The translations under genes and the position numbers were made by a program. 64,000 nt of DNA from Symbiodinium sp. CCMP2592 (Eukaryota > Sar > Dinophyceae > Suessiales > Symbiodiniaceae). The stretch spans positions 242,001-306,000 of the forward strand of contig CAJNDT010006016.1 of the NCBI GenBank assembly GCA_905221615.1, written 5' to 3'. Under the pieces are notes generated by a model that was given only the letters and a program-made list of their open reading frames with translations, ran no database searches and had not been told where the DNA came from. Shown piece after piece: positions 41,784-49,436 of the stretch (position 1 is the first letter of the stretch; each line of letters opens with the position of its first letter).

Positions 41784-44069
41784 TTAAAGGGTCACTCCGT
41801 CGGGCGTCGCGAGGATGAGGTAGGTATGTGACGGGTGGAGCGCTGGAAGCTGTCGGTACGCTGCTTCATGGTCGAGGCCCCATATGAGCATCTCTGCCTT
41901 CGGGTCGACCTCCTTGATGGCCTTGACCAGTTGTACGTAAGAAGCCACGTCGTGGTACGGCGGGGAGTCCTCGGCTGCGACCGTCGCGTTCGCGAAAGAC
42001 CTTCGCCAGTCCTCGGCTCTGCGGACTTTGGGGCGGCCGTCTGAGCCAACCTGGTGCACTGCAAAAGCGAAGCAAGTCGGCTGGTGTTCGTCGGGTCCTC
42101 GCAGCAGCTGACTTGTGTGCGAGTGCGAAGCGAGAGGCACAGCTGTTTTGGGCCAACATGTCGGGTTGGAGAAAGGGCCCTCCATTCTGCCGAGCTCCAC
42201 GTCCGCGGCGATCTCATTTGCCATCTGTTTCCAGCATGGATCGACTCGGCACCGGCGAAGCTTGTCGACGACGTACTGCCTGTTCAGGTGCATGAACTCC
42301 TGGAGGTCGAGCGGGTTAGCGTAGCGCTCGTCATTGCGTCGTTTCCATCCCAAGCCCGGGGCAAGAGGCCCAAGAAGGCGAAAACCTGTGGTGAGCTCGT
42401 CGAAAATGGTCCTGTCCTGCCAGCCGAACAACTCGCATATCTGTCGAAGCGCGGGCAGCTGTAGGGTGCACACCCCGCGTTTGCTTCGGTAGGCTTTCTG
42501 AACGTGCGGGCTCAGGCTTTCGTACCAACGCCTGGTGTCATCCTCCAGGTCCATCACGAGTTGCTCGACCTGTTCGACCACTGCGATGCGAAGGTCCGCG
42601 AGGTGACTTCTCATTCGAGACCAGATTTGGATCCATTGTTGTAATCCTGGTTCCATGTGAGCGTCGCGGTGGTCAGGATGCGGCATCTGTCGTGACAGTC
42701 TCCAATGTTCCGAGGGGTCCTGCAAGTAAGATAGGTCGAAAGGGTCGTACTCGCCGGGTCCTGGGCCTAGAAGAGGAGGTCGTCCCTGCCACAAGTTGGC
42801 AGCTATGTCCATTGCGGTTCCCCCCAAAGGGTTCAGCTCCTTGGCTGAGGCTGCGGGCGTCGCGGCGAACACGGCCATGATGAAAATCAGGTGCGCGGCT
42901 CCAGCGTGCCAGCCGTTGGCAAGTGCTTTGTGGCGTTCGTGTTCGGAGAGCTTGCTGGTCCAACCCTCCGGTAGGTGATGCCATTGTTCTTTGACTGAAG
43001 GAGGCGGAATCACGAAGCGTCCCTGGCTATCTACCATCATCACCCCTGCCTCATAATGCCAAGGAGCGAAGCGTTGTCGATCTGCACGCCAGCGTTGGTT
43101 GGCCTCGCTGCTGATCTTGCCCTTGCTGCTGCGTGGCGCAGGGCGACCCTGAGGGTCATCCGCGGGTGTGGTGAGGCACGGCAGAGGCTTGCCTTCTTCG
43201 ACCAAGCACCTTGGCAGCGAAAGTCCCGAGGTTTTGAAGGCGTGCGGGTCGTCCTTGACGAGGTCGAAGTGAACTCGCGGAATCCCTTGCATGCTTGTCC
43301 ACCTCAAGCGAAGGGGGCAGTCGGATCGGTGCGCGATCTCTTGCCAGGGTATCCTGCACCACCAGACCCGTGGTCGGGATATCGTACCAAAATCTGCGGC
43401 GTCGTGGACGACTGCGGGCGCGTCGAGGACCTTCTCGATCTTGCGCATGTCGGCCCGGTTCTGTGGTATGACGTTCTCCACCATAACGATCGCGCGAGGG
43501 CGTTGCCATTGCTTCTCGAGGTCCGCGATGAGCTGTGCGAAGCGCATGAACTTGGAGCCTTCTGGTCCTTGGTGTCCAGGCGCATCGGCTCGAATGCGGG
43601 AAAAATCATGACATGGGGGACCGCCTGCTATCACCACGGTAGCCCGTCCTCCGGGGTCGAGCTCCTGAACAAGTTCATGTAGGGATGCGGGCGTTTCTTG
43701 TTCGAAGTCGCCGCGGTGAATGACGTCGGGGAAGTGCTCTTGTAGCAACATCTTAAGGTTGGGGTCGATCTCCCATGATGCTCCACGCCATTGGAGACCG
43801 TTGCTCCTGCAATGCTCGTCGCAGATCAGACATGCTGTGCCCAGGCCGTCGAAGAAGCTGAGTATGACGATGTCGGGGTTGAGGTCGCCATGCTTGATGC
43901 GGACAGTCTCGGCCTTGCTGCGGAGCGTGGCCTGTTGGGGTCGCTGCGCGTCGCGATGATCGGGAGATCTCCTGGAGCGGGGCAAAGGCGACCGCGAGCG
44001 AGCGAAAACTTGGTCGTCTCCGCTGTGCGTTGGGTCGGGTCCACCCCTGCGGGATGGCCCGTGCTGTCC
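41784..44069 (-). CDS. DNMT3-like cytosine-5 methyltransferase fused to the N-terminal part of reverse transcriptase
   Basis: The frame opens after a TAG at 44070-44072 and has no ATG before the enzyme. Counting from the TTG at 43985: motif I ILSFFDGLGTA (40-50), Glu of WEIDP (E72), motif IV GGPPCHDFS with catalytic C125, motif VI ENV (170-172), RPRVWW (204-209) and a motif X-like LANGWHAGAAHLI (about 355-367). The layout resembles DNMT3-type enzymes more than DNMT1. After residue 500 comes the RT fingers and palm, with motif A IWGLDHEAAYRQLP (D705). The frame stops at TAA 41784-41786 in mid-RT and resumes in the same frame. It would methylate cytosine in element or host DNA. Confidence 0.85.
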   Translation of the reverse strand, partial: GQHGPSRRGGPDPTHSGDDQVFARSRSPLPRSRRSPDHRDAQRPQQATLRSKAETVRIKHGDLNPDIVILSFFDGLGTACLICDEHCRSNGLQWRGASWEIDPNLKMLLQEHFPDVIHRGDFEQETPASLHELVQELDPGGRATVVIAGGPPCHDFSRIRADAPGHQGPEGSKFMRFAQLIADLEKQWQRPRAIVMVENVIPQNRADMRKIEKVLDAPAVVHDAADFGTISRPRVWWCRIPWQEIAHRSDCPLRLRWTSMQGIPRVHFDLVKDDPHAFKTSGLSLPRCLVEEGKPLPCLTTPADDPQGRPAPRSSKGKISSEANQRWRADRQRFAPWHYEAGVMMVDSQGRFVIPPPSVKEQWHHLPEGWTSKLSEHERHKALANGWHAGAAHLIFIMAVFAATPAASAKELNPLGGTAMDIAANLWQGRPPLLGPGPGEYDPFDLSYLQDPSEHWRLSRQMPHPDHRDAHMEPGLQQWIQIWSRMRSHLADLRIAVVEQVEQLVMDLEDDTRRWYESLSPHVQKAYRSKRGVCTLQLPALRQICELFGWQDRTIFDELTTGFRLLGPLAPGLGWKRRNDERYANPLDLQEFMHLNRQYVVDKLRRCRVDPCWKQMANEIAADVELGRMEGPFSNPTCWPKTAVPLASHSHTSQLLRGPDEHQPTCFAFAVHQVGSDGRPKVRRAEDWRRSFANATVAAEDSPPYHDVASYVQLVKAIKEVDPKAEMLIWGLDHEAAYRQLPALHPSHTYLILATPDGVTL

Positions 44070-44108
44070 CTATTCCTGTTGTTGCCACTGCTTGCGGCCA
44101 TCCTGATT

Positions 44109-45350
44109 CTAGCGCCAGTCTGACGTGCGCCACTGCTGTCGATCGTCGTCGTGCTGGCGTCCTCGACCGTATCCCTGCCAATGTTGACGATCGTCGTCGT
44201 GCTGACGGCCGCGGCCTTGGTATTGCTGCCACTGGCGATCGAAGAATGCGTTGTGGCGTTGTTTCCCGCCACCTTTGCCGTTGCCCTTGTTCTCGGAGCG
44301 CTCCCACCAGCGTTGTTGGCCTTTGCCTTGTCGACCTTTGCCACGTCCTCTGCCTCCACGCGGTGTGTCTTGCCAGGTAGCTTCAGTGTGGCGAGGAGCG
44401 CGGGCGGGGCGATCGGGCTGAACCTCGGTGCTCATGGCCTCCTGCAAGAGCTGGCTGTCGGACATGATCTCGTGGGAGATGTCTTTGAAGGGCTGCTTCT
44501 TGCGAAGCGCCAAAGCTATGCGCCAAGATGTGTTCTCCCAGTGGACCTTGAGCTGGTCGATCTTGTTGGGGCGACTGCGCACCAGGCGTTGCCACCATGC
44601 GAAGTACTCGTCGATGTCGTTCTCCGGGGCGTACTCGATGAATATGAGGGCGACGCGAACGGCCTCCAAGCAGTCGAGAAGGGCAACTTGGCTCCTGGGC
44701 TTCCATGGCGTCTCCGGTTCGGTCTCGAGCTGCAGGTCGGAGTTCACGACCAGTGTGGTCACCTGCTCCTGGGATCGTGCTCGCTTGCGGGCGGAGCTGA
44801 GGGTGTTGGGCAGGAGCGCAGCGGTGAAATGACGGTGTTGCACGATCTCCTCGAGGGGAATCGCGTTGTGTGCGAGGTTCTTGGCGTCCGTCAAGAGCTT
44901 GGCGAGCACGGCCTCAGCCCCCAAGAGGGTCATCTCGGGGAACTTGCGAGGTACCCCATGTATAAGTACGGCTTCGTACTTCCGGATCTGTTGTTGCCAG
45001 TAGCCGGGTGGCAGCTCCTTGGTCTTTGAGGTTGCCGTCGTAGGTGTAGTCGTCGTGCTCGGGGAGCCGATCGCCGTCGAGGGTGCGGTCTTCTCACGGG
45101 CCTTCTTCCATGCGTGGCGAAGGCGAGCGCGGACGACTGGCATGTCGGCGACGTTCACTTCCAGGATCTTCCCGTCCTGGAGCTTGAAGGGCGACGCGAG
45201 GGGCTGCACCATCGCCTGGTCGAACTCCTTAACGTCGTCACCCATTTCGGCGAAGATCTCTGTCGTGAGTATGCCTTTGGTCGCGACGTAGGCGATGAGG
45301 TCCTCCGACGCGCCGGCATCAGAGAGAATCGCTCGAAGGCCGGTGTCCAT
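44109..45350 (-). CDS. RGG-rich ORF3 of the retroelement
   Basis: ATG at 45350 (MDTGLRAILSDAGASEDLIA). The N-terminus is a helical module that looks distantly like the one at the start of the recombinase. A charged helical middle follows. The last 80 residues are Arg/Gly/Gln-rich (RGGRGRGKGRQGKGQQRWW) with two copies of GRGRQHDDDRQ, an RNA-binding style tail. The frame ends at TAG 44109-44111 and is in the same frame as the methyltransferase ORF downstream. It may be a second Gag/nucleocapsid that leads by readthrough into pol. Confidence 0.7.
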   Translation of the reverse strand: MDTGLRAILSDAGASEDLIAYVATKGILTTEIFAEMGDDVKEFDQAMVQPLASPFKLQDGKILEVNVADMPVVRARLRHAWKKAREKTAPSTAIGSPSTTTTPTTATSKTKELPPGYWQQQIRKYEAVLIHGVPRKFPEMTLLGAEAVLAKLLTDAKNLAHNAIPLEEIVQHRHFTAALLPNTLSSARKRARSQEQVTTLVVNSDLQLETEPETPWKPRSQVALLDCLEAVRVALIFIEYAPENDIDEYFAWWQRLVRSRPNKIDQLKVHWENTSWRIALALRKKQPFKDISHEIMSDSQLLQEAMSTEVQPDRPARAPRHTEATWQDTPRGGRGRGKGRQGKGQQRWWERSENKGNGKGGGKQRHNAFFDRQWQQYQGRGRQHDDDRQHWQGYGRGRQHDDDRQQWRTSDWR

Positions 45351-45501
45351 GACGATAGTGATGCGAGCTGGTCGAGCTATCTTAAAAGGGGGCTGCGGCA
45401 AGAAATGTCACATGTGACTCATGCTGGATGCGAGCGATGAACAGAGCACAGTCAGTCGTGTTTCTCCGAACGTAGCGCAGCGAGGCTGCGACTCAAAACT
45501 C

Positions 45502-47235
45502 TCAGCTCGAAGAGGAGTCGTAGCTGTCGGTCGACTCGGTGTCCGATGGCGGCACTTCCGCTGCCTTCTTGCGCGTCTCGGCCCCTGCCTCGGGGAAGCA
45601 CTTCAGGCACAGGTTCTGCGAACCGTCGTCGTGTGCTCTGGTGAAATTGGAGTAGCCGTATGGCCATCCGCAGCGGGCGCGCCATTTCGCTGGCGGCCGC
45701 GAGGACTCCTCGGGGTCCCTCATGTGCGCTTTGCGCTTGCAAACCAGGTCCGGCCTGTCCTGGATCGACTCGAGGCGCGCGGCTATGTCATCAAGCGATC
45801 CGATCATTGCTGCCACGGCCTCTTTGTCCTCTGCGTCTGTCTTAGTTGAGCGAGCTTTCTTTGTCGGTCGAAGCGGAGGCGCTGGCTCGGACTCCTCCAG
45901 GTTGTGCACGAGGGTCCAGGGGGGGGAGTCGTGCGCCTTGTCCTTGAGGGCCGCGGGGCCAGGCGGAAGAGTCGGAAGGCCGGCGGCCGCAATGCCGTAG
46001 AGGGCGTCTTCCAGTTCGGTGTCCTGGACGTAGCGCTCGATCGCGCGACTCCCCCATCTTCCGATCAACATGATCGTGCTCACCGGTATTCTCATGCGAC
46101 ACAAGTGTTGAGCGCCCGAGACTCGAAGGCAGTGTCCCCCAAACCTGTTCACCTCGGGCTCAAGGGGAGCTCCGGCTCTGGTCAGCGGCACGTCGGCCGC
46201 GGTGAGAACTGCGTGGATCGCCTCGATCGTCTGCGCCTTCGTCATGGGCTCGCCAGTGTCGGCTGCGAAAATAAAGGCCTCGGGGTCGGAAGAGCAGTAG
46301 TCGGCGATGCGGAGCGCCGCGTGGTAGGGGCAGATCGTCTCCGGGATGGTGCCACAATAGCACGAGTGTCTTCGCTGCACCATGGACCCCACGGTGTCGT
46401 TCTTGCTCGCGGACAGGGTGAGGCACACTTGCTTTCTTTCGGAGTCGAGCGTCATGTGCTTGACACGGAGCGCGGAGAGCTCGATCTCGCGGCAAAGAAA
46501 CCAGGATCCCAGGACCACCATGGCATGGTGAAAGCGAAGTCCTTCCTCGAGCAGGTCAATGCAGATGTCGAGGGAGTCGAGGCGAAAGGCGTCCTTGGGG
46601 GAGTTGGTGCCCATGCCTCGCTCGATGGACCTGATGGCGTCGCGTATCGCCAATTCCACGGGCGGGGGAACAGCTTGGCCCGTGACATGTATGTGCTCCT
46701 TGCGAGCTCGAGAGAAGTACTGAGCGGAGCTGCGGTAGCCCCCACTGCGAAAGCTCGTGCCGACCTTCTCGATGGTGTCGGCGGTCAGCGGCACGGGGCT
46801 TATTTTCCAGGCCGCACAAATTTTGCACCAAGTGACCCAGCGAGCGTCATTCGGGGCTCGCGCGGAGCGGGAGTACACATTGTCCCGAAAGTCCCGCAAG
46901 GCCTCCTCTGAGTTGAGCGGGTCGGCAGCTGCCAAGGCCTTGTTCAACATACCACCAGCTGAGGTTCTCGGAGCAGGCTGGTCGAAGCGCGGCGCGGGTC
47001 CGCGGGGCGGGGCGCTCCCTTGGCTGGCTTCCATGTGGTCTTTGTACCCCGACATGACCAACATGACCTCGATCTCACCGGCGAGTCGATGATCAACGTG
47101 GTTCGCGCGGAGTGCTGCATCATGTATGCTTTCGAACCCCAGCTCGCTCATCTTGTCGATGGTTTGCGGCGACAATCCGGCCGAAACCGCTGCTTGCATG
47201 AAGTCCACAAACGAGTGGTAGTCGAAAGCCGACAT
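45502..47235 (-). CDS. tyrosine recombinase (integrase) of the retroelement
   Basis: ATG at 47235 (MSAFDYHSFVDFM); the open frame extends to 47451 but starts there with TTG. The N-terminal 50 residues form a small helical module. The catalytic domain has the tyrosine-recombinase set: R249 in FLCREIELSALRV, K278 in SASKND, H368-x2-R371 in GGHCLRVSG, W394 in GRWGS and the nucleophile Y402 in IERYVQD. The set is complete, so the enzyme looks competent. A Lys/Glu-rich linker and a Cys cluster (RCGWPYGYSNF ... CLKCF) follow, then an Asp/Ser tail. It would join the circular cDNA to a GACA-type target. Confidence 0.9.
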   Translation of the reverse strand: MSAFDYHSFVDFMQAAVSAGLSPQTIDKMSELGFESIHDAALRANHVDHRLAGEIEVMLVMSGYKDHMEASQGSAPPRGPAPRFDQPAPRTSAGGMLNKALAAADPLNSEEALRDFRDNVYSRSARAPNDARWVTWCKICAAWKISPVPLTADTIEKVGTSFRSGGYRSSAQYFSRARKEHIHVTGQAVPPPVELAIRDAIRSIERGMGTNSPKDAFRLDSLDICIDLLEEGLRFHHAMVVLGSWFLCREIELSALRVKHMTLDSERKQVCLTLSASKNDTVGSMVQRRHSCYCGTIPETICPYHAALRIADYCSSDPEAFIFAADTGEPMTKAQTIEAIHAVLTAADVPLTRAGAPLEPEVNRFGGHCLRVSGAQHLCRMRIPVSTIMLIGRWGSRAIERYVQDTELEDALYGIAAAGLPTLPPGPAALKDKAHDSPPWTLVHNLEESEPAPPLRPTKKARSTKTDAEDKEAVAAMIGSLDDIAARLESIQDRPDLVCKRKAHMRDPEESSRPPAKWRARCGWPYGYSNFTRAHDDGSQNLCLKCFPEAGAETRKKAAEVPPSDTESTDSYDSSSS

Positions 47236-47812
47236 GGCGTGGCGTGCGCGCGCGTGCACAACGTAAGAGCAAAACAACCTGAGCCTTGAAGAGAACGGCT
47301 GCGCAAAGCGGGCGTCCAGCTTCTTGTGCATGAAGTGGTATGACCTGACAGGTTCGAGCTGCGGGGCTTCGGGAAAGGGAAGGTGCAAGCACTCGAGACT
47401 GTCGTTGCGAGCGAGACGAACCGACCACGAGGCACGACATGAAATGTACAAGTTCGTCAGCAGGCGTGCGACAGCGGGCTAGAAACCAAGCAGTCAACTG
47501 CACATGCCCTTGCAAACAGAGTCCCTTGCAAGCGCTCGAGGGAGAGAGTCAACGCGAGCGGAGACCTAATGCAACAGAAGAGGCACTCCTGTCAGCTGGC
47601 TTCGGAAGAGAAGAGAGTCAGAGAAAGGAAAGACCTAATGCGAGAGGGGAGGAGCAGCACTCACTCACTCCTGTGGTTCGGGTGGGGGGAGCGGGCTCGT
47701 CGCAAAAGCTCGGACCCCTTCTTTTGACGGCGCGAGCGGCGCGGGGTGCGAGGCGAAGCGGTGATCGATGTACGACCGCCGGTCGCCGTGGAAGAATTAG
47801 AAGGCCCGCTCT

Positions 47813-49309
47813 TCAGCGCCTTCCTGCGGAGCGAGCGCGCTCGCATGGGCCGCAGAAATGGTTGCCGTGTGCCGTCCCCGATCGCGTTCGGATGATGGGA
47901 CGAAAGCACCGGCCCTGACATACTGGCGTGCGGTCGGCTTTGCGCGTCTCGCAGCCCAAGTTGCAGTAGCCTTCCACGCGGTGGTCGGCATATTTGCCGG
48001 GTGGAGGCTGTGCCGGGACGCCCTGTGGCAAGTTCCAAACGACATTGGTCTCGCCCGTCAGCAAGTCGCATGGCTCAGGCCACCCCTCCCAAGCGCGAAG
48101 CCGCTCTTCACGATCGCGGCGACGAGCGAGGCGAGCCTGGTCGCGAGACACCTCGGCGGGCGAAGGAAACGAAGCTTTTGCCACTGGCGGGTCGGGCACC
48201 GGAGTCGGCTGACTCGGTCCAGGCGCCCCCTCCTCCTCGTCGGTGTCCGCCGCTGTGGCGTTGGCCCCTGCTGCGGTCGAAGCTCCTGCCGTGGAGGACG
48301 GGCCGGGCTGAGCTGGCGACACGCACAGCAGCCTGCGTGAGACGACCCTCGGCTGGTCGTCATCATCATCCTGGTCGTCCCCATCGTCCTGGCCACCGTC
48401 GTCGTCCTGCTCCACCGGGTCCTCGGGCGTGGCGTCCTCGACATCAGAGGTGGATACTGGCTGCGAGGCAGCCGCAGCAGCCTGCATGAAATCCTCAAGG
48501 TCGGGCGCCAGCTCGTCGAAGAAAACTTCCACCGGCGGCGAGCTGGGCGGCGGCAAAGGCGGAGCGGGCGAAGGCGAGGCCGAGGGCTGTGGTGCCATAA
48601 GCTCAAGATCCTGTGGCACTATGTCCTCATACGGCTGGGTGAAGACTGCCGCCAAGGTGCTGTCGTAGTCGCTGGGTCGCTGGGGCGGTCGCTTCTGCTG
48701 AACCACGGCCTTGGCCGGCGTAGCGATCGGAGCTGCGGAGGCAGCCTTTGCTTTGGCCGGCGAGGCGGGCGGATCCTGGATCGTCGCCTTCTTGGGCGTG
48801 GTGGTAGACGAAGCACCCTTGGCCGAACTTAGAGCTTTCGTCTTCGGCTGCTCAGTCCCCGTTGGCTGCGTAGGTGAGGTCGTTGACGAGCTCGGCGGCG
48901 GGCTGGTACTCGACGGCTTCGGCGGGCTCGTTGGCTTAGACGGCATGGCCTTGAGCAGAGGGCCAGCGGCTTTCCCCAGGCTCTTGAGCAGCGGTCCGGG
49001 CATAGGCGAAGGAGTTGTACCTTGCGTCAGCATCTGCTGCTGGGCCAGCTCGAGCGTGCGGTCGCGAGCCGAGATCCGGGCCGCGTAATGGGCATCGGTA
49101 CCCATGAGTACCGCATGCCCAATCCCGAGAACTCTGCGAAGCTGAACAGAGCCAAGCGAGCGAAGCAAGACACGAATGTCATCATCGCCAAGGCGGGGCA
49201 GAGCCTCGAACACACCCATGGTGTGACGGAACTGTTCCACCGTCATCGCCGCGTCGCTGCCACCGGCACCAACCACATCAGAGCTGGTAGTAGGCGGAGT
49301 CGAAGACAT
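47813..49309 (-). CDS. Gag-like ORF1 of the recombinase retroelement
   Basis: The first ORF in element sense. ATG at 49309 starts MSSTPPTTSSDVV; an earlier in-frame ATG at 49405 lies inside repeat A1 and would add 32 Arg-rich residues. The N-terminal part is helical. A long Pro/Ser/Thr/Ala-rich disordered middle follows, with acidic DDDGGQDDGDDQDDDDD-type tracts. A C-terminal Cys/His cluster closes it (GYCNLGC ... VCQGRC ... HFCGPC), likely a zinc-binding nucleic-acid module. I recognise no named family; position and zinc cluster suggest a Gag role. Confidence 0.7.
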   Translation of the reverse strand: MSSTPPTTSSDVVGAGGSDAAMTVEQFRHTMGVFEALPRLGDDDIRVLLRSLGSVQLRRVLGIGHAVLMGTDAHYAARISARDRTLELAQQQMLTQGTTPSPMPGPLLKSLGKAAGPLLKAMPSKPTSPPKPSSTSPPPSSSTTSPTQPTGTEQPKTKALSSAKGASSTTTPKKATIQDPPASPAKAKAASAAPIATPAKAVVQQKRPPQRPSDYDSTLAAVFTQPYEDIVPQDLELMAPQPSASPSPAPPLPPPSSPPVEVFFDELAPDLEDFMQAAAAASQPVSTSDVEDATPEDPVEQDDDGGQDDGDDQDDDDDQPRVVSRRLLCVSPAQPGPSSTAGASTAAGANATAADTDEEEGAPGPSQPTPVPDPPVAKASFPSPAEVSRDQARLARRRDREERLRAWEGWPEPCDLLTGETNVVWNLPQGVPAQPPPGKYADHRVEGYCNLGCETRKADRTPVCQGRCFRPIIRTRSGTAHGNHFCGPCERARSAGRR

Positions 49310-49340
49310 AGCGGCGCGGGCGAGCGAACAGCGGCTATGC

Positions 49341-49436
49341 CTGAAAAGCTTCACAGTCCTCGAGCGGGCAACAGCTGCGAAGTCTTGCTGTTGCCGCTCG
49401 TACATGTCACTACGTGCACACGTGCACTACACGACA
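49341..49436 (-). repeat. split direct repeat A1 (outer 5' end)
   Basis: 96 bp; matches A2 with one mismatch. It contains a short palindromic GTGCACGTGTGCAC and the ATG at 49405 of the Gag-like ORF. Confidence 0.92.

Larger units (their letters stand above)
40198..49436 (-). mobile_element. DIRS/Ngaro-type tyrosine-recombinase retroelement with a cytosine DNA methyltransferase
   Basis: This 9.24-kb minus-strand element has the split direct repeats of PAT/Ngaro-like elements. In element sense the order is A1 (49436-49341), ORFs, B1 (40595-40466), A2 (40469-40374), B2 (40327-40198). A1 and A2 differ at one base of 96; B1 and B2 differ at one base of 130. Both outer ends and the B1/A2 join carry the same GACA core, as expected if a recombinase integrates a circle, with no target duplication. 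The coding order is Gag-like, tyrosine recombinase, RGG-rich ORF, DNMT3-like, RT, RNase H. The pol frame has in-frame stops, so this copy may be defective, although the repeats say it is young. Confidence 0.88.

Noticed and set aside
43753-44359. Two further minus-strand frames overlapping the ORF3/methyltransferase junction
   Set aside because: Arg/Ser/Thr-rich shadow translations; kept in mind only as possible frameshift routes.
40689-45029. Plus-strand open frames up to 292 codons inside the recombinase element
   Set aside because: Antisense shadows of GC-rich pol and ORF3; no domain features.
40198-49436. Dam-like adenine methyltransferase as in classic DIRS1
   Set aside because: Motifs FDGLG, GGPPC and ENV with a catalytic Cys are cytosine-5 type; no DPPY motif seen.
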